Source: JAFAXD01 sp051985675
Lineage (GTDB): Bacteria; Pseudomonadota; Alphaproteobacteria; Rhizobiales; Xanthobacteraceae
Length of the DNA: 64,000 bases
Direction: 5' to 3'
Assembly: GCA_051985675.1 (NCBI GenBank)
Contig: JBPYFJ010000135.1
Location: 1-64,000 of the forward strand
The translations under genes were made by a program, and so were the position numbers. This document shows positions 17,671-26,293 of this stretch, one piece after another (position 1 is the first letter of the stretch; every line of letters begins with the position of its first letter). A model generated the notes under the pieces. The model did not search any database. It had not been told where the DNA came from and worked only from the letters and a program-made list of their open reading frames with translations.

Positions 17671-18585
17671 ATGCGCTGGGATGATTTCCGTCGAAGCGAG
17701 AACGTCGAAGATGATCGCGGCGGTGGCGGTGGATTCGGCGGCGGCGGTATGGGCCTTCCGGGCGGCGGGCTCGGGATCGGAACGATCATCATCCTTGGTC
17801 TGGTCGGCTGGGCGCTCGGCATCGATCCACGCTTGCTGATCGGCGGCGCCGAGATTCTACAGGGCGGCCAGCAGCAGTATCAGCAGCCGTCCCAGCCGCG
17901 CGCCTCGCGCAACACGCCGCCCGATGATCAGATGGGCCAATTCGTATCCGCGGTGTTGGGCGACACCGAGGATACCTGGAACCAGATCTTCGCCGAAGGC
18001 GGCGAGACATATCGCAGGCCCAAGCTCGTGATGTATTCCGGCTCGCTCCCCACACCGTGCGCGTTTGCGCAAAGCGCGATGGGACCGTTCTATTGTCCGC
18101 TCGATCAGAAGGTCTATTTGGACACGTCGTTCTTTCGCGACATGCAGACCCGGTATCGAGCCTGCTCCGGCGACAAGGCGTGCGAGTTCTCCGAGGCCTA
18201 CGTGATCGCGCATGAGATTGGCCATCACGTGCAAAACCTGCTCGGCATCCTGCCCAAGGTGCAGGAGGCGCAGCAGGCCTCCGGCAGCAAGGTCGCCGCC
18301 AACCAGCTGCAGGTGCGCACCGAGCTGCAGGCGGATTGCCTGGCCGGCGTGTGGGCCAGCCGCTCCAACAAGAGACGACAGTTCATCGATCCCGGCGATA
18401 TCGATCAAGCGCTGCAAACCGCGGCGGCGATCGGCGACGATCGGCTGCAGCGGCAGGCGCGCGGCTACGTGGTGCCGGACTCGTTCACCCACGGCAGTTC
18501 GGAACAGCGCAAGCGCTGGTTCATGACCGGCTATCAGCAAGGCACCGTGCAGGCCTGCAACACGTTCAACGCGGCGCAGATCTAG
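17671..18585 (+). CDS. YpfJ-type neutral zinc metallopeptidase
   Basis: A 304-residue member of the YpfJ/KPN_00730 putative neutral zinc metallopeptidase family. It begins with the usual MRWDDFRRSENVEDDR, followed by a Gly-rich linker (17-37) and one membrane helix (about 36-50). The zinc motif HEIGH is at 181-185 in AYVIAHEIGHHVQNLLG, and a downstream ELQADCLAGVW supplies further ligands. The ATG was preferred to a GTG three codons earlier because homologues start with MRW. The substrate is unknown; topology suggests the catalytic domain is on the periplasmic side. The last 20 bases overlap the convergent exporter gene. Confidence 0.9.
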   Translation: MRWDDFRRSENVEDDRGGGGGFGGGGMGLPGGGLGIGTIIILGLVGWALGIDPRLLIGGAEILQGGQQQYQQPSQPRASRNTPPDDQMGQFVSAVLGDTEDTWNQIFAEGGETYRRPKLVMYSGSLPTPCAFAQSAMGPFYCPLDQKVYLDTSFFRDMQTRYRACSGDKACEFSEAYVIAHEIGHHVQNLLGILPKVQEAQQASGSKVAANQLQVRTELQADCLAGVWASRSNKRRQFIDPGDIDQALQTAAAIGDDRLQRQARGYVVPDSFTHGSSEQRKRWFMTGYQQGTVQACNTFNAAQI

Positions 18586-19513
18586 AGAATACGACGGGTT
18601 GCAAGCGTCTGGTCTCACCGCCGGGTCGCGTCACCAGATAAATTCCCAACGCGACGGGAAGCACGCCGAGCAGATCGACCGGTTCCAGTCGCTCACCGAG
18701 CAGCAGCCATCCAAACAGGACACCAAGCGGCGGCATCAGAAAATGATAGGCGCTGGCACGCGTGGCACCGCACACGCGCAGCAAATAGAACCACAGCAGA
18801 TACGCGAACACCGAAACCACCAGCGCCGCATAGGCGAAACCGGCCAGCAGGCGCCAGTCCGGCACCACGTCGCCGACGCGCTCGAAGGTCAGTGCGAACG
18901 GCAGCAGCACCACCCCGGCAGCGAGGTTCTGAACCGCGTTTCCAAGCCAGAGCCCACCGTTCGGCGCCAGCCGTTTGAACAGGATCGTGCCGGCGACGAG
19001 CGAGATCAGGCCCGCGGTGGTGCAGATGATCCCGACCGGATCCTCCAACTTGCCGCCGATCCGGCTTTGCACAACGAAGATCACGCCGCCTACGCCGAGC
19101 ACCAACCCGATTGATTTGCGCCGGGTCATCGGCTCGTTGAGAAAGACCGCCGCGAGCAGCACGGTGAGCACCGGGTTCGCGCTTGAGATGATGGCGGTAA
19201 TCCCGGCCGATGTGCTTTGCATGCCGATGTAGTTCAGGCCGAGGTAGATCGCGTTGTTGGCAAGCCCCAGCAGGATGAACACGAGGACATCGCGCCCGGA
19301 CATGCGCCATTGTCCACGCTGCCACGCGAGCGCGCCGAACATGACGGCGGCCGCTGCCAGAAACCGCGCGGCGAGCAGCAGCAGCGGTGGGGCGTAGGCG
19401 AGCGTGAGCTTTGCCGCCGCAAATGCCGAGCTCCAGAGCAGACAGAACGTCAGGATCAAGATCGGAAGCGCCATGAACCGCGGCGTAACGGTCAGGGGTG
19501 GCGCGAGGCTCAT
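18566..19513 (-). CDS. DMT-superfamily (EamA) exporter
   Basis: A 315-residue drug/metabolite transporter with two EamA repeats and about ten membrane helices, beginning ALPILILTFCLLWSSAFAA and with the second repeat from about residue 160. Members export amino acids, purines or other small metabolites; the substrate is not deducible. A possible alternative start is the second ATG at residue 14, which directly precedes the first helix. It is transcribed divergently from a LysR regulator 100 bases away, the usual arrangement for a regulated exporter. Confidence 0.88.
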   Translation of the reverse strand: MSLAPPLTVTPRFMALPILILTFCLLWSSAFAAAKLTLAYAPPLLLLAARFLAAAAVMFGALAWQRGQWRMSGRDVLVFILLGLANNAIYLGLNYIGMQSTSAGITAIISSANPVLTVLLAAVFLNEPMTRRKSIGLVLGVGGVIFVVQSRIGGKLEDPVGIICTTAGLISLVAGTILFKRLAPNGGLWLGNAVQNLAAGVVLLPFALTFERVGDVVPDWRLLAGFAYAALVVSVFAYLLWFYLLRVCGATRASAYHFLMPPLGVLFGWLLLGERLEPVDLLGVLPVALGIYLVTRPGGETRRLQPVVFSRSAPR

Positions 19514-19563
19514 GGCAAGCTCCTGCTGCGGATCAACGAAATGTAGGGCTGGCCCTGGCCATT

Positions 19564-19603
19564 TTGAAATTAAATGATATGATGTTGTTCAGTTGAAAAT
19601 CAA
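19564..19603. promoter_or_regulatory. Candidate LysR-type operator, exporter/LysR divergent region
   Basis: This AT-rich patch in GC-rich surroundings carries two related 11-base elements 29 bases apart, TTGAAATTAAA at 19564-19574 and TTGAAAATCAA at 19593-19603. The second is a perfect TTGA-N3-TCAA palindrome. Three-turn spacing and position between the divergent start codons fit a LysR recognition site and activation site. Binding is inferred. Confidence 0.45.
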
Positions 19604-19613
19604 ATGAAGAACC

Positions 19614-20477
19614 ATGCTCGACCTCGATCTGCTGCGCAGTTTTGTCTCGGTCGTCGACGCCGGCGGATTCACCCGCGCGGGCGAGCGCGTGCATCGTACG
19701 CAATCGACGGTGAGCCAGCAGATCAAGCGGCTCGAGGACGCGATCGGGCATCCGCTGCTCAACCGCAACGGCAAGCGCGTCGCGCCGACCGAGGAGGGCG
19801 AGCGGCTTCTGTCCTACGCGCGGCGCATCCTGGCGCTCGCCGACGAAGCGCATCAGGTGGTTGCGCGTTCGGCCGGCGAAGGCGTGGTTCGGCTCGGCCT
19901 GCCGGAGGACTTTGCCGCCAGCCAGCTGGCGCAAGTGCTGGCCGGTTTTGCTCGCTCGCGCCAGGCGGCGCGACTCGATGTTCGCTGCGATTTGAGTGTA
20001 CGGCTGCGCGACGACCTCGATCGCGGCGAACTGGATCTCATCTTGTTCAAGCGCAACGCCGGCGAGCGCGGCGGCATTGCATGCTGGCCCGAACGCTTGC
20101 GCTGGGTCGCAAGCCGGCGGCGCCGCCTCGACGTGCGGCAAGATCCGGTGCCGCTGATCGTGTTCCCGCAAGGCTGTCTCTACCGCAATCGCGCCATTCA
20201 CGCGCTCGAAGCGGCCGGACGCACCTGGTACATCGCCTACAGCAGCCCCAACTTTTCAGGCATTCAGACAGCGGTGTCGGTCGGGCTCGGCGTCAGCGTC
20301 CTGCCGCAGACGGCGATTCTGGCGGACCACCGGGTGCTTGGGACGAAAGACGGTTTTGCGAAGGTGCCCAACACCGAACTGGCGCTGCTTGCGGCTCCCG
20401 ATGCCAGCCCCGCAACGCGTCGCCTCGCCGACGTCCTCGCGGATTTTTGCGCCGGCGATCGGCGGGTCTCGGCGTGA
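19614..20477 (+). CDS. LysR-family transcriptional regulator
   Basis: A 287-residue LysR regulator. The N-terminal winged helix (MLDLDLLRSFVSVVDAGGFT, then RTQSTVSQQIKRLEDAIGHPLL) is canonical, followed by the periplasmic-binding-like effector domain from about residue 90. The second half includes FSGIQTAVSVGLGVSVLP, the usual hinge-proximal stretch. It very likely controls the divergent EamA exporter, in which case the ligand would be the exported compound. It ends 23 bases before the convergent cyclase gene. Confidence 0.92.
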   Translation: MLDLDLLRSFVSVVDAGGFTRAGERVHRTQSTVSQQIKRLEDAIGHPLLNRNGKRVAPTEEGERLLSYARRILALADEAHQVVARSAGEGVVRLGLPEDFAASQLAQVLAGFARSRQAARLDVRCDLSVRLRDDLDRGELDLILFKRNAGERGGIACWPERLRWVASRRRRLDVRQDPVPLIVFPQGCLYRNRAIHALEAAGRTWYIAYSSPNFSGIQTAVSVGLGVSVLPQTAILADHRVLGTKDGFAKVPNTELALLAAPDASPATRRLADVLADFCAGDRRVSA

Positions 20478-20500
20478 CGCGCGTATAGCGCGTTGCCGGC

Positions 20501-21538
20501 TCAGTTGCCGGCCGACATCCCTCGCGGACGGTACTCGCAAATCCAAACTGGAGCCGAGATTCCCTTGATCGCTTCTGCGCCGATCTCGCGGAATCGGCTC
20601 GAGCCGGCGAGCGCGTCCGCGACGGTCCGTGACAACACACATGGCGCCGCGTGCGCGCGTGCGGCTTCTTCCATGCGAGCCGCGATGTTGATCGTGTCCC
20701 CATAAATGCCGATCGAGCGTTTGGTATCGCCCTGCTCGCTCACCACCACATCGCCACCGTGAACACCGACCCGGAACGTCGGTACGACACCAAAGGATCG
20801 TTGATATGCGGCGCGCTCGCGCGCAACCGCCTCGAACATTGCATCGATTGCCTTGAGGATGGCGTTGCCCTTGATCGCCTGGGGCCAATCCCACATCGCG
20901 ATCAGTCCATCACCCTTGTAGAGATAGATGTCGCCGCCGTGATCGGTGATCGGCTGCGACACGTCGAACAGAAACTTGCGCACAAGCGATCGGGTTGCCA
21001 GCGCGCCGAGTTTTTCACCCAGCGCCGTCGAGCCGTTGATATCGAGAAATATCAGAACTTTGCGCTCCTGCACCGGGCGGTGGTAGGTCCCGACCATCAG
21101 GTGAAACAGGTTCTCGATCCCGATGAAGTGGATGACGCGCATCATCAGCACCCCGACCACCGAAAACAGGGTGAAGAACGTCAATCCATAAGGAAGCCGG
21201 CGATATACCGTCGGCAGGTCGTCCAGGCGGCCCAGCAACACGTGCGAAATGTGGACGGCGATAAAATAGAGAACAACGATGACGCCGATGTACACCGGGA
21301 TGGAGCGCAGCGGGTGCATGGCGCGCAGCCAGTTGCCGCGCTGACTTTGGACGTAGAATTCTTCGAACAGCCCAATTCCGGCGCCGATCAGGATGGCGTT
21401 GGTGACGCCGAGCTCGACCGGACGGCCGACTGCAAGCGTGGTCACCCCGCCAAGGCAAGCAAATACGCCCATCGCCACCAGCACGGACACGAGCTTGCGG
21501 CGCAAGGTAAGGCCGATCCAGGGCGTATCGCGAGGCAT
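20501..21538 (-). CDS. Membrane-bound class III adenylate/guanylate cyclase
   Basis: A 345-residue protein with four or five membrane helices in residues 15-150 and a class III nucleotide cyclase domain from about 160 to 335. Metal-binding Asp residues are visible in LIFLDINGSTALGEKLG and YLYKGDGLIAMW, and the catalytic Asn/Arg block is GIYGDTINIAARMEEAA. The Lys that selects ATP in canonical adenylate cyclases is not at its usual spacing before the GD pair, so ATP versus GTP use is unclear. It probably makes cAMP at the membrane. No partner gene is adjacent. Confidence 0.85.
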   Translation of the reverse strand: MPRDTPWIGLTLRRKLVSVLVAMGVFACLGGVTTLAVGRPVELGVTNAILIGAGIGLFEEFYVQSQRGNWLRAMHPLRSIPVYIGVIVVLYFIAVHISHVLLGRLDDLPTVYRRLPYGLTFFTLFSVVGVLMMRVIHFIGIENLFHLMVGTYHRPVQERKVLIFLDINGSTALGEKLGALATRSLVRKFLFDVSQPITDHGGDIYLYKGDGLIAMWDWPQAIKGNAILKAIDAMFEAVARERAAYQRSFGVVPTFRVGVHGGDVVVSEQGDTKRSIGIYGDTINIAARMEEAARAHAAPCVLSRTVADALAGSSRFREIGAEAIKGISAPVWICEYRPRGMSAGN

Positions 21539-21714
21539 GCGAACCTCGGGTTCGGGGCGCTACTCCGCTGCGGAGCGATCAACCGACCATCAGCATAGAA
21601 TGGCGAGCGCCAGGAGTTAACGCGCTTGCTCTACCGGCCGCGGCGCGAATCCGCCTCAACGTCTGGCGTTGCGTCGCGATACCGCTTAATCTCGCGCGCA
21701 TTCGCAAGGACGTC

Positions 21715-22278
21715 ATGCCCGGTATCGACCACACGCGCCAATTCGTGCCGCTCAAGATCGCGGTGCTCACCGTGTCCGACACGCGTTCGCCCGCCGAGGA
21801 TAAATCGGGCTCGACCCTCGCCGAACGGATCGAGAAGGCCGGGCACGCGGTCGCCGCGCGGGCGATCGTGACCGATGACGCCGACAAGATTCGCGCGCAA
21901 GTGAAAGCCTGGATCGCCGATTCTGCGATCGACGTCGTGATTACGACCGGGGGCACCGGCTTCACCGGTCGCGACGTAACCCCCGAGGCGATCGAGCCGC
22001 TGTTCGAAAAGCGCATGGATGGCTTCTCGACGCTGTTCCTGGTGGTGAGCCACGCCAAGATCGGGACTTCCGCGATCCAGACGCGTGCGACCGCCGGTGT
22101 CGCCGGTGCCACCTACATTTTCTGTCTGCCTGGCTCGCCCGGCGCGTGCCGTGACGCCTGGGACGAGATCCTGGTGCACCAGCTCGACTATCGTTACCGG
22201 CCGTGCAACTTCGTCGAACTCATGCCGCGGCTTGACGAGCATTTGCGCCGGCCCAAGGCTCAGGGCGCGACCGTATGA
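21715..22278 (+). CDS. moaB: Molybdenum cofactor biosynthesis protein MoaB
   Basis: A MogA/MoaB-type protein of 187 residues for the molybdopterin adenylylation step of molybdenum cofactor synthesis. The core is LKIAVLTVSDTRSPAEDKSGSTL (13-35, quoted in part), the TTGGTGFTGRDVTPEAIEPL motif that binds molybdopterin, and FCLPGSPGACRDAWDEILVHQL. MoaB and MogA share these motifs; the short N-terminus and length fit MoaB. The start is set by AAGGA four bases before the ATG. No other molybdenum genes lie nearby. Confidence 0.93.
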   Translation: MPGIDHTRQFVPLKIAVLTVSDTRSPAEDKSGSTLAERIEKAGHAVAARAIVTDDADKIRAQVKAWIADSAIDVVITTGGTGFTGRDVTPEAIEPLFEKRMDGFSTLFLVVSHAKIGTSAIQTRATAGVAGATYIFCLPGSPGACRDAWDEILVHQLDYRYRPCNFVELMPRLDEHLRRPKAQGATV

Positions 22279-22320
22279 GGCGCGAGTGCCCGGTGTGAGC
22301 GGCGCCCGACGCGGGTGCAT

Positions 22321-23247
22321 CTACAGATCCAGGTCCCACGTTTCGCTCACCAGCATCGGTCCGAAATCGTCGTGCGTCGTGCTTGCCACCAGGCGGAAGC
22401 CGGCGCGCTCATAAAGGCGGCGCGCTCCGATCAGGACGCCGTGGGTCCAAAGCGTGATCTTGCGATAGCGCGCCTCGCGCGCGAACCGAATGCACTCGTC
22501 GATGAGGCGGGCGCCAAGGCCGAGCCCACGCGCCTCCGGCTCGACCAGGAGAAGGCGCAGCCGCGCGACCGCGTCGGTCTCGGCGACGAGCAGAACACAG
22601 CCGACATTACGGCCGCCGCGTTCTGCAATCCAGCAGCGCTCGCGCTTCTGGTCGCGCTTGCGCATGAACGCCACGACTATTTCTGCGGTCACGGCCTCGA
22701 GCTGATCGTTCCAGCCATATTCGCGGCTGTACACAGTGCCGTGGCTGCTGATGATCCAGCCCATGTCGCCGGGCTTTGGGTCGCGCAGGATGAATGGGAT
22801 CTGCGGCTCCGGCCCGAGCACGCTCTCGATCGTTTGCATGGCGTCGCACAGCCGCGCCTGCACACCATCGTCGCGATCGCGCAGCAGCGCGGTAACGTCT
22901 TCGATCGTCTGCGCTTCGATCGGCGCAAAGCTGTCGCGTCCGCGCCGCGTGATTGACAAGAGACTTTGGCGGCCGTCGCGGTCTGATGTCTGCCGCACGA
23001 TGTAGCCCCGCACCTCAAAGCCGCGCAGGATCCGGCTCAGATAGCCGGCGTCGAGACCAAGGTCCTTGGCGATCTCGGCCGCGGTGATCGGATGATCGCG
23101 ACGGATAATCTCGTAGAGCACGCGCGCCTGGGTGAGCGAGAATTCGCTCTTGTAGACACCTTCCTGCAGCAGCCCGATGCGCTGCGTGTAAAAACGATTG
23201 AAGCGCCGCACCGCGGCGATGCGCTCGGGGAGCCTCAGGTCTGACAT
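22321..23247 (-). CDS. MarR regulator fused to GNAT acetyltransferase
   Basis: A 308-residue two-domain protein. Residues 1 to about 145 are a MarR-type winged helix (SEFSLTQARVLYEII, AAEIAKDLGLDAGYLSRILR, then the wing TSDRDGRQSLLSITRRGR). Residues 155-308 are a GNAT N-acetyltransferase with the acetyl-CoA loop EARGLGLGARLIDECI. Such fusions are widespread; the acetyltransferase may modify the inducer or a protein, but none has been deduced here. Two palindromes just upstream suggest autoregulation. It ends 42 bases from the convergent moaB. Confidence 0.92.
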   Translation of the reverse strand: MSDLRLPERIAAVRRFNRFYTQRIGLLQEGVYKSEFSLTQARVLYEIIRRDHPITAAEIAKDLGLDAGYLSRILRGFEVRGYIVRQTSDRDGRQSLLSITRRGRDSFAPIEAQTIEDVTALLRDRDDGVQARLCDAMQTIESVLGPEPQIPFILRDPKPGDMGWIISSHGTVYSREYGWNDQLEAVTAEIVVAFMRKRDQKRERCWIAERGGRNVGCVLLVAETDAVARLRLLLVEPEARGLGLGARLIDECIRFAREARYRKITLWTHGVLIGARRLYERAGFRLVASTTHDDFGPMLVSETWDLDL

Positions 23248-23299
23248 TGCGACACCTGTCGGACGCCCGGGGTCAGCGGGAACCCACCGGAAAACTATA

Positions 23300-23310
23300 T
23301 GACAGGGTCA
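23300..23310. promoter_or_regulatory. Candidate MarR operator, proximal palindrome
   Basis: TGAC-AGG-GTCA is a perfect palindrome 53 bases before the MarR-GNAT start codon. It repeats the pattern of the distal site at 23321-23331 with an offset of 21 bases, about two helical turns, so two dimers could sit on the same DNA face. Use by the MarR domain is inferred from position. Confidence 0.55.
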
Positions 23311-23320
23311 ACCAATTAGA

Positions 23321-23331
23321 TGACTGAGTCA
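23321..23331. promoter_or_regulatory. Candidate MarR operator, distal palindrome
   Basis: TGAC-TGA-GTCA is the second TGAC-N3-GTCA palindrome. Its right end overlaps the stop codon of the upstream glycosyltransferase gene. It also contains a GANTC site (GAGTC 23326-23330), so CcrM methylation could touch this operator. Confidence 0.5.
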
Positions 23332-23916
23332 AGTATCTCCGGATGCCCAGGCGCGGCTGCGAAGCAACGCGATCCGGCGCCGGCCGAGCCGCGAGAGCAA
23401 ATCGCCTTCCGGATCTTTGACGTCGCGGTGACGACCGATGCGTTCGTAAAGCACCTTGGGAATGATGAGGCCTTGTTCGGGCGCGATGTTTCCACCCAAC
23501 GCCAGTCGTAGCGACGACCATGCTTCGGCGAGGAGCGGGCGCGTCAAGCCGTGAGCAGCGACCGCTCGAAATGCTGCCGCCGGGGCGTCGATGATCCCGA
23601 CCGCCTCGGCTCGCTGCACGAAGCGCTCAACCTCATCGACCCAGGTCGCATCGAGCACAACGCCGGGCCGCAAAAACATGATCCATGATGCGCGGGCCTT
23701 GCGGCTTGCTTCCCGCAACCTCGCCGCCATGGAAGCACGCGAGGTGATGATCTCGCAGCCCGCCATATCGGCCACTTCGAGGGTTGCATCCCGCGAGCCT
23801 CCATCCGCGACAATCACGTCACGTACAGTGCCAACGGCGGCCCCGGAGACCAGACTCGCCAGGGTCGGGACCAGCAGACGCTCGCAATCGAGCGTCGGGA
23901 TGATGACGCTCAGCAT
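23329..23916 (-). CDS. Family 2 glycosyltransferase
   Basis: A short 195-residue GT-A fold glycosyltransferase with the GT2 N-terminus MLSVIIPTLDCERLLVPTL, the nucleotide-binding VIVADGGSRDATLEVA (34-49) and the FLRPGVVLD block typical of this subgroup. It lacks membrane helices. The frame is open upstream to 24090 but homology begins at this ATG, and the weak Shine-Dalgarno sequence is of little help. It sits in the rhizobial neighbourhood of moaB and rnhB. The sugar and acceptor are unknown. Confidence 0.83.
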   Translation of the reverse strand: MLSVIIPTLDCERLLVPTLASLVSGAAVGTVRDVIVADGGSRDATLEVADMAGCEIITSRASMAARLREASRKARASWIMFLRPGVVLDATWVDEVERFVQRAEAVGIIDAPAAAFRAVAAHGLTRPLLAEAWSSLRLALGGNIAPEQGLIIPKVLYERIGRHRDVKDPEGDLLSRLGRRRIALLRSRAWASGDT

Positions 23917-24064
23917 GAGGTAGCCTTTTAGGGAAAGATGCTGCAGTGCACAAGCAAGCCACAACCACAATCGCCTCAATCGGTTGAGCTTTCCACCGGT
24001 CCAGGATGTTTCGCGCCCAACGGTGTCAGTTTCGGCGCCAGCCCCCGAAAGTTCCGTAGGCGTT

Positions 24065-24079
24065 GTTCTTGTTTTGTTC
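24065..24079 (+). promoter_or_regulatory. Candidate LexA (SOS) box upstream of the radical SAM gene
   Basis: The sequence GTTC-TTGTTTT-GTTC is an exact match to the alphaproteobacterial LexA site GTTC-N7-GTTC, with an AT-rich spacer. It ends 29 bases before the start codon of the radical SAM gene at 24108, where repressor binding would block transcription. The divergent glycosyltransferase start is about 150 bases away. LexA binding is inferred from the motif. Confidence 0.6.
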
Positions 24080-24107
24080 ACAAGCATCAATTATCTATCT
24101 TCCCGGC

Positions 24108-25259
24108 ATGCGCCACTCGTCCGCCCTGAAAGGCCTGACGCCGCCTCCCGATGCGCATGAACGCGCCGAGGAAGGAATTGGAACGCGTGTCGGCGCCGAA
24201 CGGCGGGCCGGGCGGGGCGCCTTGTCGAATGCGTCGGGCCGGTACGAGGCGGAGGCCCGCGTCGCCTTCGACGATGGCTGGCAGAACCTCGAGGAACTGC
24301 CCGCGTTCGAGACCAGTGTCGGCGTCGATGCGTCGCGCAAGGTGATCACCCGCAACGAGTCGCCGGACATCTCCTTCGACCGCTCGATCAACCCGTATCG
24401 CGGATGCGAGCACGGCTGCATCTATTGCTTCGCGCGGCCGACGCACGCCTATCTGGGACTGTCGCCGGGGCTCGACTTCGAGTCGAAGCTGTTCATGAAA
24501 CCGGATGCGCCGGAGTTGCTTGAGCGCGAACTCGCGGCCGCCCGCTATCAGCCGCGTATGATTGCGATTGGCACGAATACGGATCCCTATCAGCCGATCG
24601 AACGTCGCTACCAGATCATGCGGCGGGTGCTCGACGTGCTGGATCGCGCCGGGCACCCGGTTGGTATCGTAACCAAATCGAATTTGGTGGTGCGTGACCT
24701 CGATATCCTGACGCGAATGGCAAAGCGCAATCTCGTCAAAGTCGCGATTTCGGTCACCACGCTCGATCCCAAGCTCGCGCGCACGATGGAGCCGCGGGCT
24801 CCCACGCCGCCCCGCCGCCTCGAAGCCCTGCGTCAGCTCTCAGCCGCCGGTGTCCCGACCTCGGTCATGCTCGCGCCGGTCGTTCCTGCAATCAACGACG
24901 CCGACATCGAGCGCATTCTCGATGCCGCGGCAGCCGCCGGCGTCTCCGGCGCCGGCTATGTGCTGCTGCGTCTTCCGCTCGAGGTGCGCGACCTCTTCAA
25001 GGAATGGCTGATGGCGAACTTTCCGGACCGCTATCGTCACGTGTTCGCGCTGATCCGACAGATGCGGGGTGGTAAAGACTATGACGCCCAGTGGGGCAAG
25101 CGCATGACCGGATCCGGTCCCTATGCCTGGATGATCGGCCGGCGGTTCGAGCAGGCTTGCGAGCGGCTTGGGCTCAACGTGCGCAAGGCCAAGCTCACGA
25201 CCGAACACTTCAAGCCCCCGCAGCGGCACGCCGAGGCCAACCAACTCAGTTTGTTCTAG
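24108..25259 (+). CDS. PA0069-family (SplB-like) radical SAM protein
   Basis: A 383-residue radical SAM enzyme of the PA0069 group, related to the spore photoproduct lyase / DNA repair photolyase orthologous group (COG1533). The cluster-binding motif C-x3-C-x2-C is C100, C104 and C107 in the stretch CEHGCIYCFARPTHAY. The preceding SPDISFDRSINPYRG and the later TNTDPYQPIERRY block are characteristic. The ATG at 24108 was chosen because the frame upstream lies in the regulatory region. Substrate is unknown. An SOS box in front hints at a DNA-damage role. Confidence 0.9.
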   Translation: MRHSSALKGLTPPPDAHERAEEGIGTRVGAERRAGRGALSNASGRYEAEARVAFDDGWQNLEELPAFETSVGVDASRKVITRNESPDISFDRSINPYRGCEHGCIYCFARPTHAYLGLSPGLDFESKLFMKPDAPELLERELAAARYQPRMIAIGTNTDPYQPIERRYQIMRRVLDVLDRAGHPVGIVTKSNLVVRDLDILTRMAKRNLVKVAISVTTLDPKLARTMEPRAPTPPRRLEALRQLSAAGVPTSVMLAPVVPAINDADIERILDAAAAAGVSGAGYVLLRLPLEVRDLFKEWLMANFPDRYRHVFALIRQMRGGKDYDAQWGKRMTGSGPYAWMIGRRFEQACERLGLNVRKAKLTTEHFKPPQRHAEANQLSLF

Positions 25260-25546
25260 TGCTCGGCGCCTGCCGATCGCCTGCATCCATCCGCTAGACA
25301 TTTTGCTGTTGCACGCGCGCGCTGCAGCGGGACGGTGCGCACTCAGTCACCGTCGCGGCGGCGGATCAGTTGAAATTCATTGCGTTCGATCGTGCGCCGG
25401 TTCAGTCGAACGAGCCGCACTGGAATCGACAGCGAGGCCGAAGGTGGGTACGCTACCCAAACACCGTCAACCGGGGACAGTGGGGACAAACCGAGTCGAT
25501 GGCGATGATCGCTTGCAAACGCCCGTGCGCTCTGCACGATCGCGCC

Positions 25547-26236
25547 ATGAGTCGTGCTCCAGTACAGGCTCCGCGCCTCGCGCTTGGTGAGGACAATGTC
25601 CGCCCTACATTCCGGCGCGAGCGGGCGGCGTTCAAGCGGGGCCTATGGCCAGTCGCCGGTTGCGATGAAGCCGGGCGTGGTCCGCTCGCCGGGCCGGTTG
25701 TGGCGGCTGCCGTCATTCTTGATCCGCAGCGGATCCCGCGCGGGCTCAACGATTCCAAGAAGCTGACCCCGCCCGAGCGGGAAGCGCTATACGAAAAGAT
25801 CACTGCGCGGGCTCAGTTTGCGATCGCGGTCGCTTCGCCGGCGCGGATCGACCGCGACAACATTCTGCGCGCGTCGCTGTGGGCGCTCGAACGCGCGGTC
25901 CTGGCGTTGCCGGTTCGGCCAAAGCTCGTGCTGGTCGACGGCCGCGACCGGATCAATACCGGCTGCGACTGTGAGGCGGTCGTGTCCGGCGACGCATTGA
26001 TTTCCTCGATCGCGGCCGCTTCGATCATCGCCAAGGTTGTGCGCGATCGGCTCATGCAATGCGTCGGCGCCGCCCATCCGGGGTATGGCTTCGAGCGTCA
26101 CAAGGGATACAGCGTGCCCGAGCATTTCGAGGCGCTGTCGAAACTCGGCCCCACCATCCACCATCGTCGGTCGTTTGCTCCCATTGCCGAGGCCCTCGGG
26201 TTGGTTCCGAGCGCCGAAGCAGACATGCTGTTGTGA
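25547..26236 (+). CDS. rnhB: Ribonuclease HII
   Basis: RNase HII cuts RNA-DNA hybrids, including single ribonucleotides misincorporated in DNA. The 229-residue protein has all four catalytic acids: D40 and E41 in AGCDEAGRGPLAGPV, D131 in LVLVDGRD and D149 in SGDALISSIAAASIIAKV. The N-terminal 30 residues are poorly conserved, so the exact start (ATG 25547) is less sure than the domain. An open frame reaches back to 25370 but without homology. The 287 bases before it hold no recognised element. Confidence 0.95.
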   Translation: MSRAPVQAPRLALGEDNVRPTFRRERAAFKRGLWPVAGCDEAGRGPLAGPVVAAAVILDPQRIPRGLNDSKKLTPPEREALYEKITARAQFAIAVASPARIDRDNILRASLWALERAVLALPVRPKLVLVDGRDRINTGCDCEAVVSGDALISSIAAASIIAKVVRDRLMQCVGAAHPGYGFERHKGYSVPEHFEALSKLGPTIHHRRSFAPIAEALGLVPSAEADMLL

Positions 26237-26293
26237 CAGCTTGCGGTCCGGCTTTGTCGACGTCGTCCCGAACCTGAGCTGTAACCAGCGCCG

